From Actinomycetes bacterium (GTDB taxonomy: Bacteria; Actinomycetota; Actinomycetes; Actinomycetales; Microbacteriaceae): 64,000 nt of DNA. The DNA is taken from positions 1-64,000 of the forward strand of contig JAEYAG010000080.1 in the NCBI GenBank assembly GCA_023451265.1, in the 5' to 3' direction. Position 1 is the first letter of the stretch. Every line of letters starts with the position of its first letter. The position numbers and the translations under genes are program-made. Of this stretch, positions 50,907-59,306 are shown in pieces. The notes beneath the pieces were generated by a model. That model was not told the DNA's origin. It was given only the letters and a program-made list of their open reading frames with translations, and made no database searches.

Positions 50907-51486
50907 CGTCCGTTCGACGTGGGCGACCCTGCGTATAGTTCATGCCCTTGAGGCGTCCGGCGGCGCGCGCCTTCGCGATCCAGTCGGATGCCGTGCGGTG
51001 CGGTACATCGAGTTCCACCTGCACCGCCTTCGTCGGCGGCAGGTCTGCCAGTGCGGCGGCACCGTAGAGGATCTCGATCACCTCCATGCGCTCGTCCTTC
51101 ATCCCGCGTTTGACGACGGCGGATGCCATCCATTGCGGGATGATCCGGCCCTCGCCGGCGGTGAGGTCTGCGACCGTCGTCCACTCGCCGCCGTCCGAGG
51201 CATCCATGCGGACCGCGATGCAGTGGGGGACGGCGGCTTGCACGATCGCCTGTGCGGCGATGTGACGCAGTGCGCGCCGATCGAAGTCCGGCCGTATCGC
51301 GCGGCTGACGAGCGTCATGACGACGTACTGGCCCTCGTCGGGCGAGTAGTGCGCCTCGAGGGTCGTTTCGATCCCGGTCTCGTCGTTCGTCGTGGTTGCG
51401 ACGAACGCCCGGGCAATGCGCAGCGCCGACCCGACGGGTTCCGTCGCGGCATCCGCTGACATGGGTGTGCCATCGAGAGTGGTCAC
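50899..51486 (-). CDS. Regulator-like protein upstream of the integrase
   Basis: About 195 residues from GTG 51486, with GAGGAGG upstream at a long spacing; ATG 51574 or GTG 51498 are alternatives. The N-terminal two thirds (EAHYSPDEGQYVVMTLVSRA, QAIVQAAVPHCIAVRMDAS) are beta-rich and unassigned. The C-terminus (ALADLPPTKAVQVELDVPHR, TASDWIAKARAAGRL) is a helix-turn-helix reminiscent of small phage regulators. It may control integrase expression, being translated with it and divergent from the excisionase. Confidence 0.55.
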   Translation of the reverse strand: MTTLDGTPMSADAATEPVGSALRIARAFVATTTNDETGIETTLEAHYSPDEGQYVVMTLVSRAIRPDFDRRALRHIAAQAIVQAAVPHCIAVRMDASDGGEWTTVADLTAGEGRIIPQWMASAVVKRGMKDERMEVIEILYGAAALADLPPTKAVQVELDVPHRTASDWIAKARAAGRLKGMNYTQGRPRRTDDA

Positions 51487-51540
51487 GTCGATTCTCACCT
51501 CCTCATCTTGCATTACCTCGAACGCACATCGCAGAACCTC

Positions 51541-51578
51541 TTGACAGAGCATACTCCTTAGTTGTGTACTCATGTCAA
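51541..51578. promoter_or_regulatory. Overlapping divergent promoters between regulator/int and xis
   Basis: Rightward: TTGACA (51541-51546), 18-bp spacer, TGTACT. Leftward: TTGACA (51578-51573), 19-bp spacer, TATGCT. The two perfect -35 boxes face each other within 38 bp, so only one polymerase can be accommodated at a time. Leftward GAGTA is repeated between them, a possible operator. This suits an integrate/excise switch. Confidence 0.55.
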
Positions 51579-51610
51579 ACACGGTTCTAACAACGCAGCG
51601 GAGGTGCACC

Positions 51611-51841
51611 GTGGCAATGAAGATCGAGACGACTCCTGTCGACCTGAAACACAAGTACCTGAGCCCACAGATGCTGGCCGACCAGCTGCCGGGCATCTCG
51701 ACCGGCACGCTCGCGATGTGGCGACATGAGGGCAAGGGTCCGCGCTATCGCAAGCTCGGCCGCATCGTGCTCTACGCCGTCGACGAGGTCGACGAGTGGG
51801 TCGAGGCCGCCATGCGCGAAGGCACGATCGATGGCTACTGA
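51611..51841 (+). CDS. xis: Excisionase (HTH_17/MerR-like)
   Basis: 76 residues from GTG 51611, with GGAGG 6 bases upstream. The helix-turn-helix YLSPQMLADQLPGISTGTLA followed by WRHEGKGPRYRKLGRIVLYA is a textbook excisionase/AlpA-type wing-helix. It bends attachment-site DNA and directs the integrase to excision. Divergent from int and overlapping the redoxin gene by 11 bp at its end. Confidence 0.85.
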   Translation: MAMKIETTPVDLKHKYLSPQMLADQLPGISTGTLAMWRHEGKGPRYRKLGRIVLYAVDEVDEWVEAAMREGTIDGY

Positions 51842-52121
51842 TCTGATGCAGGATGCCGCGCCGCCGGCCGTCACCGTGTACACGACCGGCCCTGCGTGCG
51901 TGCAGTGCACGCTGACGGAGAGCCTCCTCGCAGACCTCGACATCCCGTTCGTCGAATGCGACATCACGCGCAGCGAGAACCATGACGCCCGTGACTATGT
52001 CGTCGGCGACCTCGGCTACACCCGCGCGCCGGTCGTTGTCGTCGATGAACACGACCACTGGTCGGGGTTCCAGCCGGACGAGCTGAAGAGGATCGCTGCT
52101 CGGTTTGGGATCGGATCATGA
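51831..52121 (+). CDS. NrdH/glutaredoxin-like redoxin
   Basis: 96 residues from ATG 51831. VTVYTTGPACVQCTLTESLL contains the redox-active CxxC (C-V-Q-C), and PFVECDITRSENHDARDYVV, the cis-Pro TRAPVVVVDE and WSGFQPDEL complete a thioredoxin fold of the NrdH type. NrdH feeds electrons to class Ib ribonucleotide reductase; the WSGF-x-P-D signature favours NrdH. It overlaps the excisionase by 11 bp and the next gene by 4 bp, so it belongs to the mobile element, a recurring pairing in actinophages. Confidence 0.85.
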   Translation: MATDLMQDAAPPAVTVYTTGPACVQCTLTESLLADLDIPFVECDITRSENHDARDYVVGDLGYTRAPVVVVDEHDHWSGFQPDELKRIAARFGIGS

Positions 52122-52588
52122 ACGAGCGCAGCGCTCCGAGCGCGGATGAGAGTCTCGCGGAAGTGGGGGAGCGCATCCGGTCCGCCGCTCCGATCCACGG
52201 CGACCGCGCAACCGACGAGGACTGCCGCATCCGGCGTGCGCTGATCGACGAGGCATTGGCAGTCCGCGGCATCCACCCCGGTGCGCACGCGTGGCACACG
52301 GCTCAGCTTGTAGACGGGCACGTTGCCGGCGTCTGGGCGAACTCGGTCGAGGAGGCGGAGCTCGAGCTCACAGTCTGGTGGGGCACTCGATGCCACTGGG
52401 TCATCGCTGACCCGCAGTGCCTGCTCTTCCACGAGTACTTCCCGAGAGGCAAGCGTTCGGCGGCAGAGGTCGATCGCCGCTTTCCGATCGCGCCTCCGCG
52501 CGCGTTGCGCGACCGCTTCGCCCCCGCCGACTCGCTGCTCGACGGCATCTGGTTGCCGCCGGCATCCACCACGTCGCTCGCGAGGTGA
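52118..52588 (+). CDS. Hypothetical protein of the integrative element
   Basis: 156 residues, overlapping its neighbours by four bases on both sides. Trp- and His-rich middle (HPGAHAWHTAQLVDGHVAGV, LTVWWGTRCHWVIADPQCLL), with no known family. The start AEVGERIRSAAPIHGDRATD is helical. Its position in a tightly overlapped chain after xis and the redoxin suggests replication, transfer or regulatory accessory function of the element. Confidence 0.5.
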   Translation: MNERSAPSADESLAEVGERIRSAAPIHGDRATDEDCRIRRALIDEALAVRGIHPGAHAWHTAQLVDGHVAGVWANSVEEAELELTVWWGTRCHWVIADPQCLLFHEYFPRGKRSAAEVDRRFPIAPPRALRDRFAPADSLLDGIWLPPASTTSLAR

Positions 52589-53487
52589 TCACTGTGGTCG
52601 ACGACGATGCTGAACGGCTCGAGCGAGCGAACGAAGATCTTCGCCTTCAGATCGCGCATGCTCGCGCTGCCCTGTACGAGAGGGAGAAGCAGCGGAAGGA
52701 GCGGCGCCGCGAGTATGCGCGCGCGTACTACGCGGCACATCGCGACGAGTACCTCGACTATCAGCGCCAGTACCGGGCCGAGCAGCGCGAGAAAGACCCC
52801 GAGGCGTATCGGGCGGGCAAGCGCGAGCGGAACCAGCGTTGGCGCGATTCGCACAAGGACCAGGTCAACGCGCGCCTGCGCGACAAGTACCGCGACAATG
52901 CCGAGAAGCACCGCGAGCGTCGTCGTGAGTACTACGCGGCGCGTGCCGAGGAGCAGCGTGCGCGCCGCCGGGAGTACTACGCCCGCAACAAGGAGAAGCA
53001 GAAGGCCTCCCACCGCGCGTGGCGCGACCGCGAAAAGCGGCGCCGAGCGGCCGGCCTGCCGACGCAGCGTCTCCATCGCGTACCTCGCGACGAGCGCAAA
53101 GCGAACCGCGTCGCGGCTGACGCCTTCTTCTCACGAACCTGGACCGAGGAGGAACTCATGACCATGATGGAGATCTTCGCCACGCCGCCGGAGCTGCTGG
53201 CGGCGTGGAAGAGAGACTGCCTCAAGGCGCGCGCGACCTACACGCTGGCTGAGCAGCAAGAGGAGCTCGCGCGCCTGCAGAAGGAACTGAACCGTGTGGC
53301 CCCGGGCCCCAAGCCGAAGTCGCGCCTGACGCCGCAGCAGATCGAGGAGGCACGGATGGATGCCATCGCGAAGCAAATCAACGACAGGCTCCGCCATCAC
53401 GAGGAGCCGCGGCGCGTCCATCATCTGGACCCCGCCGCCCCGCATTCGATGCTGCGTCAACCCGACACGACAGGACTAAACCGATGA
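52585..53487 (+). CDS. Highly charged repetitive coiled-coil protein
   Basis: 300 residues from GTG 52585 (GTGA overlap). Residues 15-170 are an almost uninterrupted Arg/Glu/Tyr-rich helix built on a degenerate repeat: ERRREYARAYYAAHRDEYLD, HRERRREYYAARAEEQRARR and REYYARNKEKQKASHRAW. The C-terminal third has TWTEEELMTMMEIFATPPEL and a second helix. Similar R-x-x-Y-Y-x-x-N/H-R repeats occur in phage and element proteins related to HNH/endonuclease linkers and DNA condensers. DNA binding is plausible from charge but unproven. Confidence 0.5.
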   Translation: MITVVDDDAERLERANEDLRLQIAHARAALYEREKQRKERRREYARAYYAAHRDEYLDYQRQYRAEQREKDPEAYRAGKRERNQRWRDSHKDQVNARLRDKYRDNAEKHRERRREYYAARAEEQRARRREYYARNKEKQKASHRAWRDREKRRRAAGLPTQRLHRVPRDERKANRVAADAFFSRTWTEEELMTMMEIFATPPELLAAWKRDCLKARATYTLAEQQEELARLQKELNRVAPGPKPKSRLTPQQIEEARMDAIAKQINDRLRHHEEPRRVHHLDPAAPHSMLRQPDTTGLNR

Positions 53488-53747
53488 GCGTCATCGACCG
53501 GAGCCGCGCCGAGAAGGTGCTCTACCGCACCGCCATCAGCGCGTTCATGTATTACCCCGAAAAGCCTGACAATGAGCCCGGTTACGACGTCGAAGAGGAC
53601 GTGGCGTGGTGCGCGGCGCCGCTCGAGCGTCGGCTGCCGCCGCCGGATGTCGAAGTGTTCCGCGGGGTCATCCGGATGCTGATCACTGAACCGCTCGCGG
53701 ACCGCCGACCGCTGATCCAGAAGCTCGCCGAGCTCTCGGCGGAGTAG
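53484..53747 (+). CDS. Small hypothetical protein ending the xis operon
   Basis: 87 residues, overlapping the repetitive gene by ATGA. RAEKVLYRTAISAFMYYPEK and EDVAWCAAPLERRLPPPDVE give a mixed alpha-helical protein without known motifs. It closes a five-gene chain that began with the excisionase. Confidence 0.5.
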   Translation: MSVIDRSRAEKVLYRTAISAFMYYPEKPDNEPGYDVEEDVAWCAAPLERRLPPPDVEVFRGVIRMLITEPLADRRPLIQKLAELSAE

Positions 53748-53935
53748 GAGGCAGATCCGTCCTGGCGGCCGATCGTAGCGACCTCCGGCGCGCTCCGTTC
53801 CGGCCCTGCGGCATATCCTCCCTCGCTGCGCTCAGTCCGGTAATCCTCGGACTCGGCACTGCGCGCGCCTCCGGTCGCGTCGTGAGCCACTACCAGGACG
53901 ATCCGAGAAGAGCGGGCGATGCGCGATCGCGTGAG

Positions 53936-54952
53936 TTAGCGCGAGATGCCGCCTCGCTCGGGGCCGACAGGAGTGACGACGGGTGCGGCGAGATCGACGA
54001 TCTCCTCGCGTGGTAGCGCACGCTGCAGGGCTCCTAGTCTCGCTACCGTCCTCTGCTCGATCGCGCTGATGAACTTGCCGTCGCTGGGTACGTGCAGCTC
54101 GGGCAGAACCTCGCGGAGAGCGATTTCGTGCAGTTCGACGAGGAGCTCAGTGACAGCGCGGGGGAGGTCTCGGCGCGTCATCGCGTAGTCGGTCGCGTGG
54201 TGAAGCTCGCTGAGCCACTGCGTCGCGTCGAACCGACTTAGGCGAGCGGACTGCGCGCCTTCGAGGGCTGCCGCGGCACCGCGGAATACCTCGTCACCGT
54301 CGGCTCGGCGTGCGTCGAACACCACGTCGCCGTTGCGGCCGATCACCGTCAACCGGTCGACGGATGCCGTACTCGCTGCTCCTGCCGTTAGATCGCGGGT
54401 GCCGTCCAGTGCGCGGTCGTGAGCTTCTCGACTGACGAACCGGGCCAGCTTGCCGGCGCGCACGTTGCTCAAGTAGAGGGATGCGACGGAGAGGAGACTC
54501 TCGGCTCTCCGTGAGGCGACGACAACGACGCGCGTCTGGAACCCTTCCGCCGCGAAGCGTTCGGTCGTCGCGACCGCCACAGCGGGGTCCTGAAACCCTC
54601 CCTCGAGTATCAGCGACCGCTTGTTCTCTCGCGCGTAGCGAATGCAGTCGCGCAACCATGCCGCTGTTGCGCGGGTGACGCCGTCGAGTGACCCAGGTGT
54701 GCTGGCGTTGGCAAGCTCAGCGAAGCGCGGGTGAAACGCGCGCAAGTCGTCGGCGCCCACAATGGCTGGCGCTTGACCGTAATCTACGACCAGCGCCCGA
54801 GCCGCTCTCAGGCGCGCAGCCCCGGGTTGGCCGGCGAGCAGGGTCAGAGACGGCGAGTCCTCAGGGCGAGTCGAGTCCTGAAACACCAGAGGCAGGACGT
54901 CGCGCGCCAGTATCGCGTCACGCTCACGCGCTTCGAGCTCCCCGCCGCTCAA
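53936..54952 (-). CDS. Zeta-toxin-like kinase with a degenerate P-loop
   Basis: 338 residues. The layout is that of zeta toxins: strand TLLAGQPGAARLRAARALVV (about 36-55), the acceptor-site IVGADDLRAFHPRFAELANA, a Walker B-like SLILEGGFQDPA, an Arg-rich lid (VVVASRRAESLLSVASLYLS) and long C-terminal helices. Zeta P-loops read GQPGAGKT/S; here GKT is replaced by ARL, so the Lys that binds phosphate is missing. Zeta toxins phosphorylate UDP-N-acetylglucosamine. This protein may be inactive, or may use another nucleotide mode. It overlaps its upstream partner by ATGA, as toxin-antitoxin pairs do. Confidence 0.68.
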   Translation of the reverse strand: MSGGELEARERDAILARDVLPLVFQDSTRPEDSPSLTLLAGQPGAARLRAARALVVDYGQAPAIVGADDLRAFHPRFAELANASTPGSLDGVTRATAAWLRDCIRYARENKRSLILEGGFQDPAVAVATTERFAAEGFQTRVVVVASRRAESLLSVASLYLSNVRAGKLARFVSREAHDRALDGTRDLTAGAASTASVDRLTVIGRNGDVVFDARRADGDEVFRGAAAALEGAQSARLSRFDATQWLSELHHATDYAMTRRDLPRAVTELLVELHEIALREVLPELHVPSDGKFISAIEQRTVARLGALQRALPREEIVDLAAPVVTPVGPERGGISR

Positions 54953-55215
54953 GGCGTCAGCTCCGCAATACGCACAGCGATTCGATCAGCGAGCGCGTTC
55001 ACGGCCGCGCGGTCGTGTCCATCCACGTCGAGGATGTCTCGATGCAACTTCTGAAGCTCGGACAACGCAGCTGCTGAGGGTCCGGAGTGTTCGATGGAGG
55101 ACTGCAGAAGAAGGCTCGTCAGCACAGTGGCGGACTCGCGCATCGCCTCGTAAGCGACAGCGTCATTGACGCGCCATGCCGATATCCGAGCCACGCCCAG
55201 CCTCCAAGTCCCCAT
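54949..55215 (-). CDS. Antitoxin-like partner of the zeta-like protein
   Basis: 88 residues from ATG 55215, with GGAAG 6 bases upstream. All helical: WRLGVARISAWRVNDAVAYE, TVLTSLLLQSSIEHSG and AALSELQKLHRDILDVDGHD. No classic epsilon sequence, but size, order (first) and overlap with the toxin-like gene fit an antitoxin. The final RIAVRIAELTP helix is likely the toxin-binding element. Confidence 0.55.
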   Translation of the reverse strand: MGTWRLGVARISAWRVNDAVAYEAMRESATVLTSLLLQSSIEHSGPSAAALSELQKLHRDILDVDGHDRAAVNALADRIAVRIAELTP

Positions 55216-55311
55216 CGTAGTCTTCCGGCGAAATCGTCGCGTTCGTCCTACCTTCGACCCTCGCTCGCGGAGCTGGTCGCCCGGACATCATCGGCACCCC
55301 GCCGGCTGCCT

Positions 55312-55626
55312 CTAGAGGCGATCGATCCAGGTGTCTTGTTCTCTGTCGCTCCACGAGTTCCCCGTCAAGGTGCGACCTCGCGCCGCAACTCGACGTCGCA
55401 GCCCTTCGATGAGCCGCTGAGCTGTGGCGGCCTGCAGCTCGCCGACCGACGAAATGCGGACGCCGGTGAGCTCGGCTGTGATCTCGAACTGAGCTCCGGC
55501 GGTTCCGATACCCAGCTCGGCGAACAGCGATCTGATCTCTTCGCGTTGCGGTGTGGTCATCATGAGCGGACTGCGCGCAGTCGGATCCGGTTCGTCCGAC
55601 TCGAATACGGACAGTAGGTCACCCAT
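55312..55626 (-). CDS. Small hypothetical protein
   Basis: About 104 residues from ATG 55626, adjacent to a GTG at 55627. TTPQREEIRSLFAELGIGTA followed by ISSVGELQAATAQRLIEGLR resembles the short C-terminal helical domain of phage recombination or single-strand-annealing proteins (three helices, G-x-x-T-A-x-x-A/L-I pattern). It may be a fragment of such a protein or a free-standing domain. It lies between the helicase and the toxin-like pair on the same strand. Confidence 0.45.
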   Translation of the reverse strand: MGDLLSVFESDEPDPTARSPLMMTTPQREEIRSLFAELGIGTAGAQFEITAELTGVRISSVGELQAATAQRLIEGLRRRVAARGRTLTGNSWSDREQDTWIDRL

Positions 55627-55760
55627 CACTCAATTGTTGCCGAAACCATCACGGCGTGCTTGCCGGTCGCTTTCGGAACCCCGCTGGTGTTGATGCGGGG
55701 AGCGACGCGTGGTGGTCGCGGACCCGCTTGTCCGGCGGATTCTGACCGTGGAGAGCCCGA

Positions 55761-58700
55761 CTAGAACGGCTCGCGTCCGCGGCTCCACCACGCATCCCAG
55801 TCGAGACGCTGGGACACCACGCCGAAGTCGGCGAGCCACTGCGGTTCGGCTCCGGCGAACGCCTCGCCAACGTAGTGCACTCGGTCGAAGTCCGCGCCGT
55901 CCGGGTGGACAGACACCAGTGCCAGCCGGTGGTCTGGCGCCGCGTTCAGCGCAGTGAGCACCTCGTTCCGCGTGATGCTGAAGTCCTCGGCTCCCAGAAT
56001 CCGCGCCTTCACCTCGATCCGCAGGCTCGGCTCCCCGGGCTTCTTCGACAGCACATCGAAGCCTGGATTGTTGAACGCCTGCTCGACGGGTTCCCGACCG
56101 AGCCGGCGCTCGGCTGCGAGAACGGCCTCGACGCCGCGGCGCTCGACAGCCTTGCGAGCGAGGGTCAGATCCTGCGCACTCGCGCGACCCTCATTGCCCG
56201 ACCCTGCCGATGCCTCTGGCACCACCAGCGCCACCGCGACGATCTTCGGCGGCTGCGGCGACATCTTCAGCTGCTTCTCGATCAGCGCAAGGCGCGACTC
56301 GAGGCGCGCCTCGAGCTCGTCGGCGCGACGCCGTAGGGAGTCGCCCGATACCCGGACCTTCTTGCCGAGCCGGGCTGCCTCGTCGGTCTTCATCGCCTCG
56401 ATGCCTAGGCGATTCACTTCTCGGTTGAGGCGCTTTCGCACGCGATCTGCAAGGCGGGTGTACTCGTGCGTGCGCATCTGCACGATGTCTGAGGCGAACG
56501 ACGGGAGTTGGTTCGCAATGACCCAGGAGCGGGCCTGTTCTTCGCGCGGAACGAATCGTGCGACGTCTCCGACCGACTGCAGAGAGCCCGGAGCGTAGTC
56601 GAGGTACGGCGCCGGTCCGGCATCGAGGCATTCCCCGTCGTCCGGCGCGAGCACGTACCCGAAACGCTGAGCGATCGTTGCGCCCGTCGCGTCCTGGACT
56701 TCGTTGAGGACTCCGACAAGCAGCGACGGCGCGTCGAGGTCAGCGCTCGACAGAACGGTTCCGCGATCGAGTACCGAGCGCAGACTCTCCACCGTGATCC
56801 GAAGCACCGCATCATGCAGTGGGTGTCCGGGGGCCAGGAGTTCAGCTCGGTCGCTGACGTCGCTTCCCATCGTCGCGATATCGAAAGTGACCCGGTGATA
56901 GCGGCGCGAGATCGGTGCGCGCGTGCTCTCACGCACGGATGCCGGCACGTGCGTGATCTCGTATCGTCCCCGCTCACGGCGCTCGGCGCGCCCGCCCAGC
57001 CGTCGGAAGGCCTCGAGGAAAGCGTCGCGGATGAAGTGCGGCTGAAGCCTGCGTGCGCGAGCTTCCTCCATCTGGTCTCGCAGCCGTTCGAGTTCGGTGG
57101 GCGGCAGCGCTTCCTTCGCAAGAGCGTTGTCGTCCATCAGTTCCCGTAGGCCAGCCGATACGCCCGAGTCGATGGTCTGGAACATCTTCGCCCGGACGTC
57201 TGGCTGCTCCCCGTACCTGATGGCGTCGCGCAGCACGCGGGTCAGTGACATCTCCCCGAGCGACGTGCCGAGGACGTCGAAGACCTTGCCTCCGTACGCG
57301 CGCTTCTGCTCCTCGATCTTGTCGAGGAGACGACGGAAGACTTCACCCTCGCGCGTACCCTCTGCCACCATGTTCCACAGTCGGCAGACCTCCGTCTGCC
57401 CGATGCGGTGGATGCGGCCGAATCGCTGCTCGATGCGGTTGGGGTTCCACGGCAGGTCGTAGTTGACCATGAGGTGCGCCGCCTGAAGGTTCAGGCCCTC
57501 ACCAGCAGCGTCTGTCGCCAGAAGGACCTGCACGTCGGGGTTGTGCGTGAACTCCTCGGTGATCCGCCGCCGCTCGTGACGGGGCACTCCACCGTGGATG
57601 GCGACGACGGCGTCCACGCGACCGATCAGAGACGTGATCCGTCGTTCGAGATAGTTCAGGGTGTCGCGGTGCTCGGTGAACACGATGAGCTTGCGCGGGG
57701 CGGAGTCGGCTCGCTCGAGAACCTCGCTCTCGAGAACTCCTCTCAGCTCGACCCACTTGCTGTCCTGCTGGCTCGCCAGCACGCGATCCGCGATCTGCGC
57801 GAGGTCCCGCAGCTCGGCGACCTCGGTCTCGAGCTCAGCGGCGGTGAGCGCAGCCGTTGCCGCGTCGACGAGTTCCTCCTCGGCTTCCTCGAGTTCCTCA
57901 GCGTCGTACTCGTCGATGTCCGGGTCGTCATCGTCGAAAGAAAGCGTCGATCGGGGCTGCGTCGCCGCGTCGCGTCTCGCGAGCAGGTCGAGGCGTGCCT
58001 TCTCGAGCCGGTCGGCGCGGCGTCGCAGAGACTGGAAGATGGCCTCGGGGCTTGAAGCCAGTCGGCGCTGTAGAACCGTGAGCGCAAATCCGACGGTCAC
58101 CTTGCGCTTTCCGTCGAGACGATCTGCGCGATTCATCCCCTCGCGGACATATTCGGTGACCATTTCGTACAGGTGCATCTCGGCGTCCGAGAGCGGATAG
58201 CTTGCGGTCTCGGCGTGCCGCTCGGGGAACAGAGGCTTGCCCTCGAAGGTGAGCAGATCCTCCTTCACCATGCGCCGCATGAATCCGTCTGCGGTCCCTG
58301 CAGATGCGGACTTGTCGCCGGGGCCAGCGAAGCGGTCGCGGTCGAGGAGAGATAGGAATGTCTGGAAGTCCTCTTCCTTGCCGTTGTGCGGGGTCGCCGT
58401 CATCAACAGCAGGTGACGGGCACGCGTGCTGAGAAGAAGTCCGAGCTGAAAGCGTCTGGATGCCTTGAGCTCACCGCTGAACCACGTCGCGCTCATTCGG
58501 TGTGCCTCATCCACGACGACGAGGTCGAACTCGGCCTCCTCGAGCTGGTGAAGCAGGAACTCATTGCGGGCGAGCTGATCCATCCGCGCGATGAGGAGCG
58601 GCTTCCCATCGAAGACATTCGCGCCGGGCGCCGCATCCTGCATTCCTGCGGCCAGGATCTCGAAATCGAGCCCGAATTTGAGCCGCAGTTCGTCTTGCCA

Positions 58701-59240
58701 CTGCTCCACAAGGCTGCCTGGCGCCACGATCAGGCAACGCTTCACATCGTCGCGCAGCAGGAGCTCCTTGATGTAGAGCCCCGCCATGATCGTCTTTCCG
58801 GCGCCGGGGTCATCGGCCAGGAGGAACCGAAGCGGTGTGCGAGGCAGGAGCTCTCCGTAGACCGCGCGGATCTGATGCGGAAGCGGCTGCACGTCGCTCG
58901 TCGCGACCGCGAGCATCGGGTCAGAGTGGCCGGCGTAAAGGATTCTCTGTGCTTCCGCGGCGAGCCGGAAGTCTTGGGCGTCGGCATCGAAGGGACGACC
59001 GTGTTCCTGGTGCACGCTCAGGTCTTCTTCGTCGGCGCGGTAGATGATCCGCTCCGCGACGTTGCCGTCCGGACCGCGGTAGATGAGCTGCGTCGCTTCC
59101 GGTCCGTGGGGGATCATTGCGATGACGTCTACCGGTGCGCCGGGGATCACCCCAGTGAGCTTCGTCCCTGCTTGCACAGTCGTCCAGAATCCCGCGTTTG
59201 ACACAGCATCCTTCCTATCAGGAGCGGACGACGTCGCCAT
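55761..59240 (-). CDS. SNF2/DEAD-like helicase with C-terminal DUF3883 domain
   Basis: 1,159 residues. Helicase core: Q-like PLPHQIRAVYGELLPRTPLR, Walker A DDPGAGKTIMAG (about 140-151), VVVDEAHRM (near 242), LLLMTATPHNGKEEDF, VFTEHRDTL, TDAAGEGLNLQAAHLMVNYD and motif VI EQRFGRIHRIGQ (near 606). A long helical region follows. The last about 120 residues (NNPGFDVLSKKPGEPSLRIE, ITRNEVLTALNAAPDHRLAL) are a DUF3883/Mrr-like endonuclease-fold domain with the D...E-x-K pattern. Such proteins are components of DISARM-like and DUF1156-methylase defence clusters. It diverges from the YhaO-like gene and faces the same island as the methylase. Confidence 0.88.
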   Translation of the reverse strand: MATSSAPDRKDAVSNAGFWTTVQAGTKLTGVIPGAPVDVIAMIPHGPEATQLIYRGPDGNVAERIIYRADEEDLSVHQEHGRPFDADAQDFRLAAEAQRILYAGHSDPMLAVATSDVQPLPHQIRAVYGELLPRTPLRFLLADDPGAGKTIMAGLYIKELLLRDDVKRCLIVAPGSLVEQWQDELRLKFGLDFEILAAGMQDAAPGANVFDGKPLLIARMDQLARNEFLLHQLEEAEFDLVVVDEAHRMSATWFSGELKASRRFQLGLLLSTRARHLLLMTATPHNGKEEDFQTFLSLLDRDRFAGPGDKSASAGTADGFMRRMVKEDLLTFEGKPLFPERHAETASYPLSDAEMHLYEMVTEYVREGMNRADRLDGKRKVTVGFALTVLQRRLASSPEAIFQSLRRRADRLEKARLDLLARRDAATQPRSTLSFDDDDPDIDEYDAEELEEAEEELVDAATAALTAAELETEVAELRDLAQIADRVLASQQDSKWVELRGVLESEVLERADSAPRKLIVFTEHRDTLNYLERRITSLIGRVDAVVAIHGGVPRHERRRITEEFTHNPDVQVLLATDAAGEGLNLQAAHLMVNYDLPWNPNRIEQRFGRIHRIGQTEVCRLWNMVAEGTREGEVFRRLLDKIEEQKRAYGGKVFDVLGTSLGEMSLTRVLRDAIRYGEQPDVRAKMFQTIDSGVSAGLRELMDDNALAKEALPPTELERLRDQMEEARARRLQPHFIRDAFLEAFRRLGGRAERRERGRYEITHVPASVRESTRAPISRRYHRVTFDIATMGSDVSDRAELLAPGHPLHDAVLRITVESLRSVLDRGTVLSSADLDAPSLLVGVLNEVQDATGATIAQRFGYVLAPDDGECLDAGPAPYLDYAPGSLQSVGDVARFVPREEQARSWVIANQLPSFASDIVQMRTHEYTRLADRVRKRLNREVNRLGIEAMKTDEAARLGKKVRVSGDSLRRRADELEARLESRLALIEKQLKMSPQPPKIVAVALVVPEASAGSGNEGRASAQDLTLARKAVERRGVEAVLAAERRLGREPVEQAFNNPGFDVLSKKPGEPSLRIEVKARILGAEDFSITRNEVLTALNAAPDHRLALVSVHPDGADFDRVHYVGEAFAGAEPQWLADFGVVSQRLDWDAWWSRGREPF

Positions 59241-59306
59241 CGTCGGGGGTGTGGTCTGACGCCAGGTAGGCTTGATGGTGACCGTCGATGCGGAGGTTCA
59301 GGGGAT

